This document shows positions 23,101-32,015 of a stretch of DNA of 64,000 nt, piece after piece. Source of the DNA: Zygaena filipendulae (Eukaryota > Arthropoda > Insecta > Lepidoptera > Zygaenidae). The stretch covers positions 10,811,001 to 10,875,000 of the forward strand of contig OU015657.1 in NCBI GenBank assembly GCA_907165275.2, read 5' to 3'. Both the position numbers and the translations under genes were made by a program. The notes under the pieces were generated by a model. It was not told where the DNA came from. It was given only the letters and a program-made list of their open reading frames with translations, and ran no database searches. Position 1 is the first letter of the stretch, and the number at the start of each line of letters is the position of its first letter.

Positions 23101-26100
23101 AAAATAACAACATACCGATTTAATCCAAAAGACAAAAACACACGTAATATTATTATTGGTTTGTGCTACCACTAATCGGTATGAAGTCGGTGACAAGCCA
23201 AATATGGAGGGGGTAGATGGGCTAAATCGACTCCTGCTACCAGTTTTTTGTGAACAGGACAACCCAAGTGGGCAGAGGCTTGTCACCGAATTCAAACCGA
23301 TTAGTGGTAGCACAAACCAATAATAATATTACGTGTGTTTTTGTCTTTTGGATTAAATCGGTATGTTGTTATTTTTAGCTTTTTATTTTGAGATTTTTAG
23401 TTTTATGTTTTTGGAAGTCGGTTTTAATTTACTTTACATAAGTATACAGAAAATTAATATTACGGTACAAGACATTTTATTAATTTTCTGACATTGTGAG
23501 TCCTAAATTATGTAGTTTTATTTCTTTTCTTTTTTATATTGAATTTGACTTTTTTTTTGTTTTTATTGATATTTATGACATATTGTATACCTAATTGTGT
23601 AATTCTTTTGTATTGTGACTTTTACCTATATTCGAATTAAAATTTTTGACGATCACTTTATCCTTTGACATATTATAATTTAATGTAATTTTGAAATTGA
23701 TAATGTGAAATAAATGAATCTAATCTAATCATAATGTAGGAAAGCACTCGGGAAATGTCAATGGAAGTTCAACCCTCCTAAGGGGCTAGTTCGTATACAA
23801 ATGGGTAGATAATAGTTTTGAAGTTCACCAACGAAAATAAAACACTTTCGGATTTTTCGTAGATATTTCAATCAAAAAGGGTGAAACGTAGATAATTTGT
23901 GGAAGGGTGGGGAGGAATAGTTAGTATAGATAAATACACAATACTAATTTAAATTATTCCTCACAGATTACATAAGGATATGTACCTTGTATAAAGGAAG
24001 TTTCCTAAATTAGTTTCTAGCTGCTTCCCATAATTCTTCACGCTTTCAATTTGTGGATCCGGTTTCTTCAGTCTGATGGACACCGACAAGGATTTAAGCT
24101 TATTCTCTGCTTGCAATATGTAACCTTCAATCATAAGACATGGCAAATTTTAGATAAGGCGCAATCATATAATTAGCAGGTCGGCACGAGTCGAAAAAAC
24201 ATAGATTGAAATTCGAAACATCGTAGACTTAAAGCCTAATAGGGATGTTGACTACATTTGAAAATCAAAATTCTAATTAGTCCGTCAGTTAGAAAATAAA
24301 AAAAACAATAGACACGTATTTTTTGCTTTTTTAAATAAATTAAAATATACAGAGATAAAGCGCATTAAAGTTTAGGATGAGGAGGTCGTGACGTCACTAA
24401 CCACAAAACCGCCATACAAACTGTCAGAATAGTGACGTCACGCGAAATTTCAACTCAATATATCGCCGTTATTTTTTGATTACGTAAAAAAAGAAAAAAT
24501 ACGTGTCCAATATTTTTTAATAATCTACAAGACGGACTAAAAAATAAAAATTAGTCAACATGCCCATTCAGTTATAACTTTAATGTGACGGTTATGGTAT
24601 AGAAAAATAGAAATGAAATCAATTTTTTAAGGATTTTATACTTATAACGGGTGGAGACGACACAATATGACAATAAATTAAAACACTGACAATACTAATA
24701 TATAAGAGTATAAAGAAACTATCAAATAAGTCTTAATATCGAAATCCCGCGCGAAATCGAAATTTCTTATTTATGAAAATTCTCCTCACTTGTATTTTTT
24801 TCCTGGCTAGCTAAATGGATGTCGGATAGGTGAACAACGTCCGTCCTCCACGTTGCCAATCAGGTGGCACCGCGCGCGCGCGCAGTTGCCGCTCTTGTCA
24901 CGGGTTAGTGAACTAATGTTAACAAATGGTGTTCTATTTTTTTTTAATCCTATTTAGATTGTTCGAAATTTTTTTGTATTTCGATATTAGGACTTATTTG
25001 ATAATTTCATTATACTCTAATATATTAGTATTGCTGGCATGAAAACAATTTATTCGCGCCATATCTTTTTCATTTTATAGTGTTAGTAATTGTGGGTAGC
25101 TTTATTTTAAATATAAAAATAGATAGGTAATAAGTCAAAATAGATGCTCCCCTTTTGTAGAAATTACCAAATCATGGACTAGAATAAATTTCCACTTTTT
25201 CCCGAAAATACATATTTTTTACGAGTGGCGTCAAATGTCATTTTACCGTACCACTGTCGGTAATGGTCTCCCGCCACCCGTGCTCCTGCTGTATGAAGTT
25301 CAGGAACTGATCGTCGAAGCACAAAAGCGGATGTGACGCAACTCTCAAAAGGAAATTTTCCAAGCCCGCCCGACGACGCTCCACAAATTCAGGATCGGTC
25401 GTGTCCGACTTACGCCATGCGTAGAGAATCTGGAACAACACAATAACTACTACGTAAAATTGCCCATTTTATAATATTCTTAAATAGTATAAGACAAATT
25501 ATAAACACAACATATTTTTATGGTTCTTACTTCTTTGCCAAATCACAAAACGGGACCTTTTAAGATTGGTACACACAGTCAGTGTGGCGAGATCGCGACG
25601 CGATGCTAACTGCTATTAGTAGTAAACTATATATACTTAATTATATAATATGTATACATATATGAAAGAAACATATATATATAAGATAAGATACACAGTT
25701 TATAAGATACACCACAGATCAACTAGCGTCGCGCAGGGCGTGTCTGCACTTTGTATCCTTTTAAACATAACTGGCTGTCCGTTCTGTTCTTAGCTGACAT
25801 CTCCTGCCTGTCAACTATCTACCTGCAAAATTTCAACTTCATACGTCAAGTAGTTTTCGAGATTTATTTAGTCAGAGCAAGACCTTTTATTGATATAAAT
25901 AAACAGTTCCATATAACTGATAGTGCCACTATCTCACCCTGCCGGCTGTGTAATGTGTATTTCAACCCATCTAACTTGGTCATGCTTTTGTGTCAATAGG
26001 TATATTGCAGCCTTTCCAACACTTCATTTGATTATTATGAGTTTTGATGCAACTCACTATTCCTGAGAGCTCAGGACAACTGAAGAGACACAAAATACTC

Positions 26101-28009
26101 AAACTCGACAGTTAATGTTGAATAAATATGGAGATGCTCCCGCTGGGGAATATGCTCTGCAAGCTAACTTCGCACTCAACTCATCTGCTTATAGTCTTAC
26201 TGACTGATTGCAAGATAAAATTATATATTGTATATAAAAAAATAGTTTTGATGAATTTTTCTAGTTTGTTACCCGTTTTTCAGGCAGCGGTGGAATGACA
26301 ACATGCGGGTAAGTCACTTGCAAATAATCATGTATCTGTTCAAATTCTGTGTATCTTCTCCATATGGTGCTGATTTTAGATTGCACCAGTTTATAATCAG
26401 GATCCGTTACCCTGCAAAGTACATTTATAATACCACACAATATTAAACTGTTAGTTAATTAGTTAAACTAAAAAGTCACAGCTGTACTCAGAGTAGTTTT
26501 TTCGCATTTGAGTTAAATTTAGTTAAATGCCAATTAACATTAAATAATGAACTCTGATTGGGGCAGTTTTGTTTTTAAAATCTTTACTTAAAATTAAGTA
26601 ATCATAAGTAATTATTAAAACAACTCTGAGTGTGGCCGTTACACTGCAAACTACACAAACTTAATGCAATGCAAACCAAATAACACATTACATAAAAAAA
26701 GAAAATTACTATAGGAAGTTATTTTTCTTCCAATTAATTGTATCTCACAAAAGTAGTTCACAAAATTTTGTATGTTGGACATAATATTAATATTCATTAT
26801 ATGACAGTGAGGCCAGGATATTAATATTGTGTAAGTATACTTTTAAGATCACGTTACAAAGAGCTTCAATTATTGCTAAGATTCAAAAAACTCATCGAGT
26901 GACTAATCCTGGTGAACAGACAATAGGCTAGTTTCCTAAATTTTCTTTTTTAGTCCGTTTTGTAGATTATTAAAAATATTGGACACATATTTTTTATTTT
27001 TTATGTAACCTTAAAATAACGGAGATATATCAAGTCGAAATTTCACATGACGTCATGCCTTGCTACAGTTTGTTTGCACGTTATAGTGGGCTGTGACATC
27101 ACGAGTCCCCCACCCTAAACTTTAATGCACTTTATCTATGCATATTTCCATTATTTTAAAAAAGCAAAAAATATGTGTCTTTTATTTTTTGATTTTTTTA
27201 CCCAGGAAACTAGCCTATTGCTTACTATTGCAGCTGGCCACACTGCAAGTGACACCCCTAGGTAGGTGTCTAGCTAGTTGAGTGTGGCCACCTGCAATAC
27301 TTATGCAATATGTCTGTTGACTAGGATTAGTCACTCGGCGATTTCCATGGCTCTTAGCAATAAGCACAGCTTTTGTAGTGTGGCTTTAGCCATAATATCC
27401 CTTTCATATTTTCTTTTCTCTTTTAATGGAACCTCATACCAATGCTAAAAAATAAAAGAGACAATTATAAAAAAAATAAAATATATCAAGCAAATATAAA
27501 TGTAGAATGAATAAATATTTCACTGATTATTTATCTATTGTGATTGATTTTATGTCTAACATTCATAGTATATTGCCAATACTGTAGGTATCTAAATAAA
27601 TTATTTTTTATAAATAGGAAGAAAGTCTTAATTATTTTTAATATTATGACTTTCGTCTACAAAGCAGAAGCAGCCTGCAAACTAAAATCTAGCCTGCGAA
27701 GAAGAATGGTCTTCAATTTCTATGTTTACTTACTTCAAATCAATTAAATAGACGGTATAATGGTCCCGGACATGCAATGTTCCATTAGCACGCTTTTCAG
27801 ATTCTACAATGGATATATCAACATGTTTCAGCAATGTATCCTGGAAGAAAAATGAATTTATTGAAAATATTTTGGCGTCTACACAAGTAGGCGTAGTAGT
27901 AGGTAGTAACGGGATAGCGATATTTTACAAGATTCTCCAGTTCCTCGATTGTTTCCACCGTGAGTGGCGAGCTCGAAGCTTTGATCGGCGAATTCTCTGC
28001 CGACATCAT
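14083..28009 (-). CDS. Snx4: Sorting nexin-4 (SNX4), PX-BAR protein, complete ten-exon gene
   Basis: SNX4 binds PI3P on early endosomes through its PX domain, dimerises and curves membrane through its BAR domain, and sorts cargo for recycling; it also serves autophagy. Ten coding exons (27929-28009, 27734-27840, 26273-26411, 25252-25429, 23986-24124, 22084-22211, 21215-21377, 15785-15946, 14946-15060, 14083-14133) sum to 1263 nt, giving 420 residues plus stop (human SNX4 has about 450). All nine junctions keep frame. PX landmarks: IWRRYTEF with R82-Y83, the PPLPEK loop at 103-108, and FVERRRAGLENFLLR from 124. BAR landmarks: NYGKLFSEWSVIEKEMGDG in exon 6, EDEEQLADQLKEYLFYAGAL in exon 7, SRLFGTTEPD in exon 8, and QAWSQIKECL near the C-terminus. 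The first ATG at 28009 is followed by a second ATG at 28006. Introns 2-7 are loaded with repeats; intron 7 is 5.3 kb and mostly one minisatellite. Confidence 0.95.
14332..14710. mobile_element. Non-autonomous element with GTTATCCT inverted ends, copy 1 (Snx4 intron 9)
   Basis: Contains TTCATTACTCATACTCGGAAAG, ACCCGCTTCTCAGGCAA-like sequence in inverse, and a hairpin module at 14606-14702 flanked by GTTATCCTCGGG and CCCCTAGGATAAC. An inverted, longer copy lies at 44985-45570, and the two define the element. Confidence 0.7.
14946..15060 (-). CDS. Snx4: Snx4 coding exon 9 (BAR)
   Basis: Acceptor CGTTTAAG, donor AAG|GTGAGT. Encodes residues 366-404 (ELFQKQKDKDLHESLVGF), matching the IERFKEQKNRDLKEALISY helix of vertebrate SNX4. 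Confidence 0.93.
15785..15946 (-). CDS. Snx4: Snx4 coding exon 8 (BAR), acceptor inside the minisatellite
   Basis: Acceptor GTGCGGGCAG at 15947-15956 lies in the first 73-bp repeat copy, and the first 11 exon bases are shared with the repeat. Donor CTCGA|GTGAGT. Encodes residues 312-365, including KSGLMSRLFGTTEPDI. Confidence 0.88.
15936..20536. repeat. 73-bp minisatellite, 63 copies, carrying the Snx4 exon 8 acceptor
   Basis: The unit reads from GCTCCGACACCCTGCCCGC through ACACGTCGTCAGATACAG and ATATATACCCTACACC to CTGTAGCGGGGCT. The first GCTCCGAC at 15936 and the last at 20462 are exactly 62 x 73 bp apart, so all complete copies keep length; the last one has a 1-base deletion. Copies differ by a few substitutions. 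Copies 1, 14, 35 and 63 carry a CATGTACAAATGTA variant instead of CAGATACAGATATA. The array fills 87% of Snx4 intron 7. Read on the minus strand, each unit contains GCGGGCAG|GGTGTCGGAGC, the exon 8 acceptor. Short open frames in it are by-products of the period. Confidence 0.98.
20606..20872 (+). repeat. CCGCGG repeat, compound, GTGACACGTGAT tail type (Snx4 intron 7)
   Basis: Two heads in tandem (CCCGCGATTTCATCCGCGG; CCCGCATCAATTCCGGAG) share one tail with TTTTATCAAAATCCGTTCAG and GTCCATCGCGGACAAACAACG. It directly abuts the minisatellite flank. Confidence 0.85.
20873..20975 (-). repeat. CCGCGG repeat, tail-only fragment
   Basis: Inverted tail with AAATTATAAATGTGAAAGTTTGGATGG and AACGGAATTGGATGAAT; the head is missing. 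Confidence 0.55.
21215..21377 (-). CDS. Snx4: Snx4 coding exon 7 (BAR)
   Basis: Acceptor TTCATGTCAG, donor AACAG|GTCTTT. The donor is weak beyond GT, but it is the one that keeps frame into exon 8. Encodes residues 258-311. Confidence 0.9.
21596..21836 (-). repeat. CCGCGG repeat, inverted (Snx4 intron 6)
   Basis: Double inverted tail start (ACTAATATTATGAAGAG and ACTAATAAAGAGGAAAG), then CGGAATTCCCGCGGGAACTCCGAAATTA and the inverted head ending GACAGCTAGTAAT. Confidence 0.85.
21905..21975 (-). repeat. CCGCGG repeat, head remnant (Snx4 intron 6)
   Basis: GTTCCCCGAGGGAGTTCCGAAATTCACGC and GCTAGTTT are the decayed inverted head. Confidence 0.6.
22084..22211 (-). CDS. Snx4: Snx4 coding exon 6 (BAR helix 1)
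   Basis: Acceptor CCGACAG, donor TTCG|GTAAGA. Encodes residues 216-257 with the highly conserved NYGKLFSEWSVIEKEMGDG. Confidence 0.95.
22288..22930 (+). mobile_element. AACCGACTTCCAAAAAGG repeat with internal tandem duplication (Snx4 intron 5)
   Basis: Opens with AACCGACTTCCAAAAAGGAGG, followed by a run of 25 T at 22338-22362. A module with GAAGAAGTGGAACTGATGATGAAGACC occurs at about 22588 and again about 22740, with a weaker third near 22872, spaced roughly 150 bp. This is a familiar lepidopteran repeat; its class is not fixed here. Confidence 0.7.
23046..23430. mobile_element. Long foldback element: 154-bp arms, 77-bp loop (Snx4 intron 5)
   Basis: Positions 23046-23199 are the reverse complement of 23277-23430 with two mismatches. 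The arm ends carry AAAACCGACTTCCAAAAAC, the terminus of the neighbouring repeat family. Transcribed with Snx4, it would fold into a very long hairpin. Confidence 0.93.
23986..24124 (-). CDS. Snx4: Snx4 coding exon 5 (PX-BAR linker)
   Basis: Weak acceptor ATTGAAG, donor ACAAG|GTACAT. Encodes residues 169-215 (AENKLKSLSVSIRLKKPDP), matching the LKALNATFRVKNPDK segment of vertebrate SNX4. Confidence 0.92.
24238..24572. mobile_element. CRE-bearing MITE, copy 1 (Snx4 intron 4)
   Basis: Terminal inverted repeats GGGATGTTGACTA and TAGTCAACATGCCC, with inner inverted TAGTCCGTC and GACGGACTA. The centre carries two TGACGTCA octamers (GTGACGTCACTAACC, AGTGACGTCACGCG). No coding capacity. Confidence 0.88.
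24640..25040. mobile_element. Long-TIR MITE with (CG)n core, copy 1 (Snx4 intron 4)
   Basis: The left end (24691-24746) and right end (about 24978-25032) are inverted repeats of about 55 bp containing AATACTAATATAT and ATCAAATAAGTC. The centre has CACCGCGCGCGCGCGCAGTTG. The second copy at 51337-51745 shares the preceding ATAACGGGTGGAGACGAC as well. Confidence 0.85.
25252..25429 (-). CDS. Snx4: Snx4 coding exon 4 (end of PX)
   Basis: Acceptor GTTCCAG, donor AGTG|GTACGG chosen because it alone restores SGYILQ with exon 5. Encodes residues 110-168 including EFVERRRAGLENFLL. Confidence 0.93.
25560..26270. other. Snx4 intron 3, no recognised content
   Basis: AT-rich intronic sequence with no repeat family or gene that I recognise. 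Confidence 0.5.
26273..26411 (-). CDS. Snx4: Snx4 coding exon 3 (PX core)
   Basis: Acceptor TTTGCAG, donor CGG|GTAACA. Encodes residues 63-109 with the PI3P-binding RRYTEF motif and the proline-rich PPLPEKR loop. Confidence 0.95.
26921..27220. mobile_element. CRE-bearing MITE, copy 2 (Snx4 intron 2)
   Basis: Same interior as the copy at 24238 (TAGTCCGT, CATGACGTCATGCC) but with its own perfect 17-bp outer inverted repeats, CAATAGGCTAGTTTCCT. One of the two CRE octamers has decayed to TGACATCA. Confidence 0.85.
27734..27840 (-). CDS. Snx4: Snx4 coding exon 2 (PX strand region)
   Basis: Acceptor TTTTTCTTCCAG, donor AA|GTAAGT. Encodes residues 28-62 (HVDISIVESEKRANG), the first beta strands of the PX domain. 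Confidence 0.93.
27929..28009 (-). CDS. Snx4: Snx4 coding exon 1
   Basis: Residues 1-27, starting MMSAENSPIKASSS, an unstructured N-terminus. Donor CTT|GTAAAA, phase 0. Intron 1 is only 88 bp. Confidence 0.88.
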
Positions 28010-28248
28010 AGTATGTAAAATAACACGAATTTCGATGGTTGTGCAATTAAATCATAAGTCTAGTTAATTTGTGAATTAAATTCGAAAAGATTCGGACTTT
28101 CGGTTTAAAAAACTTTTGCAATTTTACATTTGCAATCTTTAATTGACTTTGACACTTGACAGTTGACAGAACTGATGACATTGACATAAGGACTGCGTTT
28201 CAAGATACAATGGGTTTGTTCCGTAAACATTATGGGCATTGTAAGGTA

Positions 28249-28256
28249 TGACGTCA
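28249..28256. promoter_or_regulatory. CRE-like octamer TGACGTCA upstream of Snx4
   Basis: A palindromic ATF/CREB consensus 240 bases upstream of the Snx4 start codon. Unlike those in the MITEs, it is not inside a copy of that element. Function is inferred from position only. Confidence 0.4.
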
Positions 28257-28358
28257 CTGCAGTATATTGTGAAGCCGTTCCTAATTCCTATAAAGTTATG
28301 TTAGCTATACTGAGAAATGCTGTCAATCACTCATGTCAACCGATCATTGGTCTGAGGT

Positions 28359-28372
28359 TGATCACGTGATCA
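28359..28372. promoter_or_regulatory. TGATCACGTGATCA palindrome (MITF/TFEB-type E-box)
   Basis: A 14-bp perfect palindrome about 350 bases upstream of the Snx4 ATG. Its core TCACGTGA is the M-box recognised by MITF/TFEB-type bHLH-zip factors, which drive lysosome and autophagy genes. Confidence 0.4.
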
Positions 28373-28825
28373 CCTTACCTCAAAACACAGTACCAAAATA
28401 GCGACGATTAAAACGTCATACCGCCTACTGCTGACACTGCGGCAGTATACTGAAAGTTATTCGGAACGAATTTTAGGGCACTGGGAGCACTGGGCCAGTG
28501 CTATCAGTGCATTTCGGAACATATTATCCGAAATTATAATATCGTTAGTGTATGTTCCGATATGTACACTGCGAGAACGTGCTCTTACTGAGGAGAAATT
28601 CGAGTGGGGCTCGCTCTGCCATTTGCTCGGGGCTGCGTTCCAGGACTTCAATGCGTGAAGGAACGCAGAGAACGCAGAGTTCGCAGTCAGAAATAAAAAA
28701 GGTAGTTATGCACTTTTAATACAAACAAACAAAAACCGTGCGTTTGCGATCGGCCTAAGCCTATGGTTGTAACGGTCTAATATCATTATAATCTGAGATT
28801 ATAATAATATTATCATATTTCCTTA

Positions 28826-29036
28826 CATATTATAAAACAAAGTCCTCTGCTGCGTCTGTTTGTCTGTTTGTTCGCGATAACCTCAAAACCTATTGAACAG
28901 ATTTTCATGTGGTTTTAACCAATAGATATTAGAGTGATTCAAGAGGAAGGGTTATATGGTATAGTTTATCCTAGAATTACTGCGGGTAGGTATTCCAAAA
29001 TTACCGCGGGTGCAACCGCGGGGGATAGCTAGTATA
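28826..29036 (-). repeat. CCGCGG repeat, GATAACCTCAAAACCTATTG tail type
   Basis: Inverted copy with the third tail type (AAACAAAGTCCTCTGCTGCGTC, AACCAATAGATATTAGAGTG) and the head ACCGCGGGTGCAACCGCGGG. Confidence 0.8.
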
Positions 29037-29284
29037 TTTATATAAGTAGGTACCTAAATGAAAATATTTGAATGAAACTACACTATGCCCGCGCTATATT
29101 TGCGACGTTTGAATTAGTAATTAACTATAACTTTTAAGCAATATTTAAAGTTTCTATAGACCTAGCGATTTGGTCCAGACATTAATGAATCAGTCAGTTA
29201 GTCTGTTAGTGGATAGAAAACGATATATTTATATTTAATTTTATGAAAAGAATTAAAATAAATCATCAAACGGACTTCACTACA

Positions 29285-29455
29285 ATAAAAAAATAAAGTC
29301 GTCAGCCGCGTCTGTCTGTCCGTGATAAACTCAAATACGTTAGATACTTATGAACGGATTTTGATGCGGTTTTCATCAATAGATATAGTGATTCAAGAGG
29401 AAAGTTTATACGTATATTTTATCCTGGCAGGTGCAACCGCGGGAATAACTAGTAA
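29285..29455 (-). repeat. CCGCGG repeat, same tail type, shortened head
   Basis: Tail with GTCTGTCTGTCCGTGATAAACTC and ATCAATAGATATAGTGATTC; the head is reduced to GGTGCAACCGCGGGAATAACTAG. Confidence 0.75.
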
Positions 29456-30026
29456 TAACATAGGTAAACCAGTAGTCTGGCGCACGTGCATTTGCGATAA
29501 AAGTAGATTGTAATAAATACCTACCAACCAAAATCTACTTAACCTATATAAAAGTTTGCAGTGCAGTTTGTCAGTGCGCGTCGCTAAAACTAGTGTGAGA
29601 AAAGTATTGGCGTTCAGCGCGGCGTCCCAAGTTGATATTATATTTTCCACAATTACTTACTTATTCCCGAAACTGCCAATTTTGCCAAAACCGTATTTTT
29701 GTACTGACGACCGTGGTTTTCATTTGTTTTCATACTGAACTGAGTTGATGCCACATCCATAATACCTATTTATATATTCTGTGGGCGCGATAATGACGCC
29801 AGCGCACCTTCAAACACCACGCGAGCGCAGCCGCGGGTAAGCAGCTAGTGTTTTTTTTTTATAAATTCTTATCTATTTGCCGAGTCGCCCGAACATATTT
29901 TCAGTTGATGATATTTTAGTCCATAGTGTGTGGTCGTTCAACATACACGATAACACGACTGTTTATTGTCCTGTCGCAGTATTTGTGCCTACCGATATAT
30001 TATTTAAATTAAATTAATTTTTCGGC
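29456..30026 (+). promoter_or_regulatory. 5' flank of the caspase gene
   Basis: This must hold the caspase promoter and 5' UTR. Arthropod initiator-like TCAGTT lies near 29904. A decayed CCGCGG-repeat head (CCGCGGGTAAGCAGCTAGTG) sits at about 29832-29852. No TATA box is convincing. Confidence 0.35.
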
Positions 30027-31184
30027 ATGTCCAATACTACACGAGAGCATGGCACCAACGATCACATCGTTGACAATGCTCAATCACCAACTGAGATCGT
30101 TGAAGACAATCAGGCTGAAGGTGATGATCAGTATAATTCAAATGTAATTTTAACCGACAGCGCCAGTGATGATAAAATAACCGTGACCGACGCACGAGCT
30201 TTTTCCAGTCCGGTGACAAAGGAAAATACTCAGTCACCGACTGAGTTTGATGAAAACATTCTGACGGAAGGCGTTGACCAAAGAGACCAAATGAATAAAT
30301 CGAAAGAAATCTCTGGCGACGATGAGAATCCCGATGATGAAAAATCCACAGTGACCGACGCCCGAGCTGATATCAGTACTGTGACAAGCGAAGTGTATGC
30401 AGCGACAACTGTAGAAAAATATGCTCCGTATTACTACATGAAACACAAGAACCGTGGCAAAGCGTACATTTTTAATCACTTTGCTTTCAATGAGTCTTTA
30501 GATCTCCCGAAGCGCACTGGAACCTATATCGATCGGGATAATTTGACTAGTGTACTTCTAGATATGGGATTTGATGTGTTTCAACGTGAGGATCTAACGG
30601 TGAGTGAAATCCACCGAGAGATTATGACTCTTGCTCGCATGAACCACACAGACAACGACTGTGTGCTGGTGGCTGTGATGACTCATGGAGATTACGGCTT
30701 ATTGTACGCGAAAGATACTCATTACCGACCGGAGACTTTGTGGGAACCGTTCACTGCTGATAGGTGCAAAACTTTAGCTGGCAAACCCAAACTATTTTTC
30801 ATTCAGTCTTGCCAGGGGTTTAAAATGGACAGCGGGATTATGCTTTCGAGACAATTTACACAGTGTGATGGCTCAAATAAACGTTCGCCCGAAGTATATA
30901 AGATTCCTGTACACGCAGACTTTTTGATAGCTCGTTCTACGATACCAGGTTACTTTTCATGGCGGGAGCCTAATTTTGGTTCTTGGTTTATTCAAGAATT
31001 GTGCGAGGAGTTAAAAAAATATGGGACAAGACAAGATTTATTGCGACTGTTGACGTTTGTGAATCAAAAAGTTTCTATGTACGAGACTTACAATCCGTCG
31101 GACTTGGAGAAACATCGTAAGAAACAAACACCGAGTATCAGTAGTATGTTGACCCGGTTACTCGTGTTTCACCCTAAAAATTGA
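30027..31184 (+). CDS. Effector-type caspase, intronless, with duplicated prodomain
   Basis: A 385-residue cysteine aspartyl protease, intact in one exon. Residues 1-130 are an acidic prodomain without CARD or DED. Two related blocks of about 50 residues (19-68 and 69-121) each start QSPTE and contain TVTDARA. The caspase fold starts at APYYYMKHKNRGKAYIFNH. Specificity Arg is in RTGT (R163). Catalytic His220 is in VAVMTHGDYG and catalytic Cys262 in FFIQSCQG. The likely intersubunit cleavage is after D281 (FTQCD|GSNK). The small subunit has HADFLIARSTIPGYFSWREP, GSWFIQELCEEL and a C-terminal MLTRLLVFHPKN. It resembles lepidopteran caspase-1, an executioner of apoptosis, but the prodomain is far longer than the roughly 30 residues usual there. 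Oddities: QSCQG for QACxG, Arg303 and Glu314 at conserved pocket positions. Lack of introns suggests a retrocopy. An AATAAA lies at 31315. Confidence 0.96.
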   Translation: MSNTTREHGTNDHIVDNAQSPTEIVEDNQAEGDDQYNSNVILTDSASDDKITVTDARAFSSPVTKENTQSPTEFDENILTEGVDQRDQMNKSKEISGDDENPDDEKSTVTDARADISTVTSEVYAATTVEKYAPYYYMKHKNRGKAYIFNHFAFNESLDLPKRTGTYIDRDNLTSVLLDMGFDVFQREDLTVSEIHREIMTLARMNHTDNDCVLVAVMTHGDYGLLYAKDTHYRPETLWEPFTADRCKTLAGKPKLFFIQSCQGFKMDSGIMLSRQFTQCDGSNKRSPEVYKIPVHADFLIARSTIPGYFSWREPNFGSWFIQELCEELKKYGTRQDLLRLLTFVNQKVSMYETYNPSDLEKHRKKQTPSISSMLTRLLVFHPKN

Positions 31185-31292
31185 AACTACACCTTATTGT
31201 TAGTGACCGTTTGTTATCGAGGATATTAATCGTGATTCGTGTATGTACGGTTTTTAATGCGCTAGGTCTAGAACTTAAAAATAACGAAGTGT

Positions 31293-31874
31293 CTAGTCGT
31301 CCACTAAGCGGATTAATAAATATTATTAAGTCGTTCGCTAAACATAGTACACTACAATAGTATACTATAGTACAAAGTATAGTATAACTACATAAATTCA
31401 CAAAATAGGTTGTCAATATAGGTATTGTTATTATATCATCGTAACATTGTAAATACCGTTAGATTGCTTACAACTTAACGCGTTATTTTTTGGTTATGGT
31501 TATTTTTTGGTTAATCGGTAGATATTGGTTAGGTTATGCTTTGAGGCTTGCACTGGACCAAGTAGCGCGAGCGTAGCGAGCGTGCCGCAGCAGCGACCGT
31601 GCGCCAAAGACAGTCAGTGTTCACGATTTTTTGCCAATTTATCTGAGCAATTTATAATCTCACGAGATAGATTATAATCTAACGGTAGTTATTTGCAATT
31701 TTACAATAAAATATTATACAATTTATTTTTAAACAACACTTGTTTATCAAAACGGTTTTTCAATCGGCGTGCAAATCTCGTAACAAAAAAAGAACGTTAG
31801 GAAAGATCATTAGGTACATTTGCATTTAGTGAAGTATTAATTTTAGTTTATTCGTCCGTTTAGTGGACGACTAG
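31293..31874. mobile_element. TIR element downstream of the caspase (CTAGTCGTCCACTAA ends)
   Basis: Arms 31293-31320 and 31847-31874 are inverted repeats of 28 bp with three mismatches. The interior has no ORF. The left arm ends in AATAAA at 31315-31320, which is also the first poly(A) hexamer after the caspase stop. Confidence 0.75.
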
Positions 31875-32015
31875 CAACAGCCTAAAAATAAAAGCCGTTG
31901 CTATTCGTACTTAAAGAGGATGCATAGTATACTATTTGTCCTATTATTACATGTATATCGGTTGGATAAGAAATATTTATCCACACATATATTACCTACT
32001 ATTTTTTTATACATA

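Noticed and set aside
27331..27444. Minus-strand frame HWYEVPLKEKRKYERD... with an acceptor-like TTTTTTAG, possible extra Snx4 exon
   Set aside because: It does not keep frame between exons 2 and 3, which already join in phase and match SNX4 without it. Similar sequence recurs near 26860-26920 as a repeat.
30027..30420. CARD or DED domain in the caspase prodomain
   Set aside because: The prodomain is acidic, polar and repetitive, with no pattern of six amphipathic helices.
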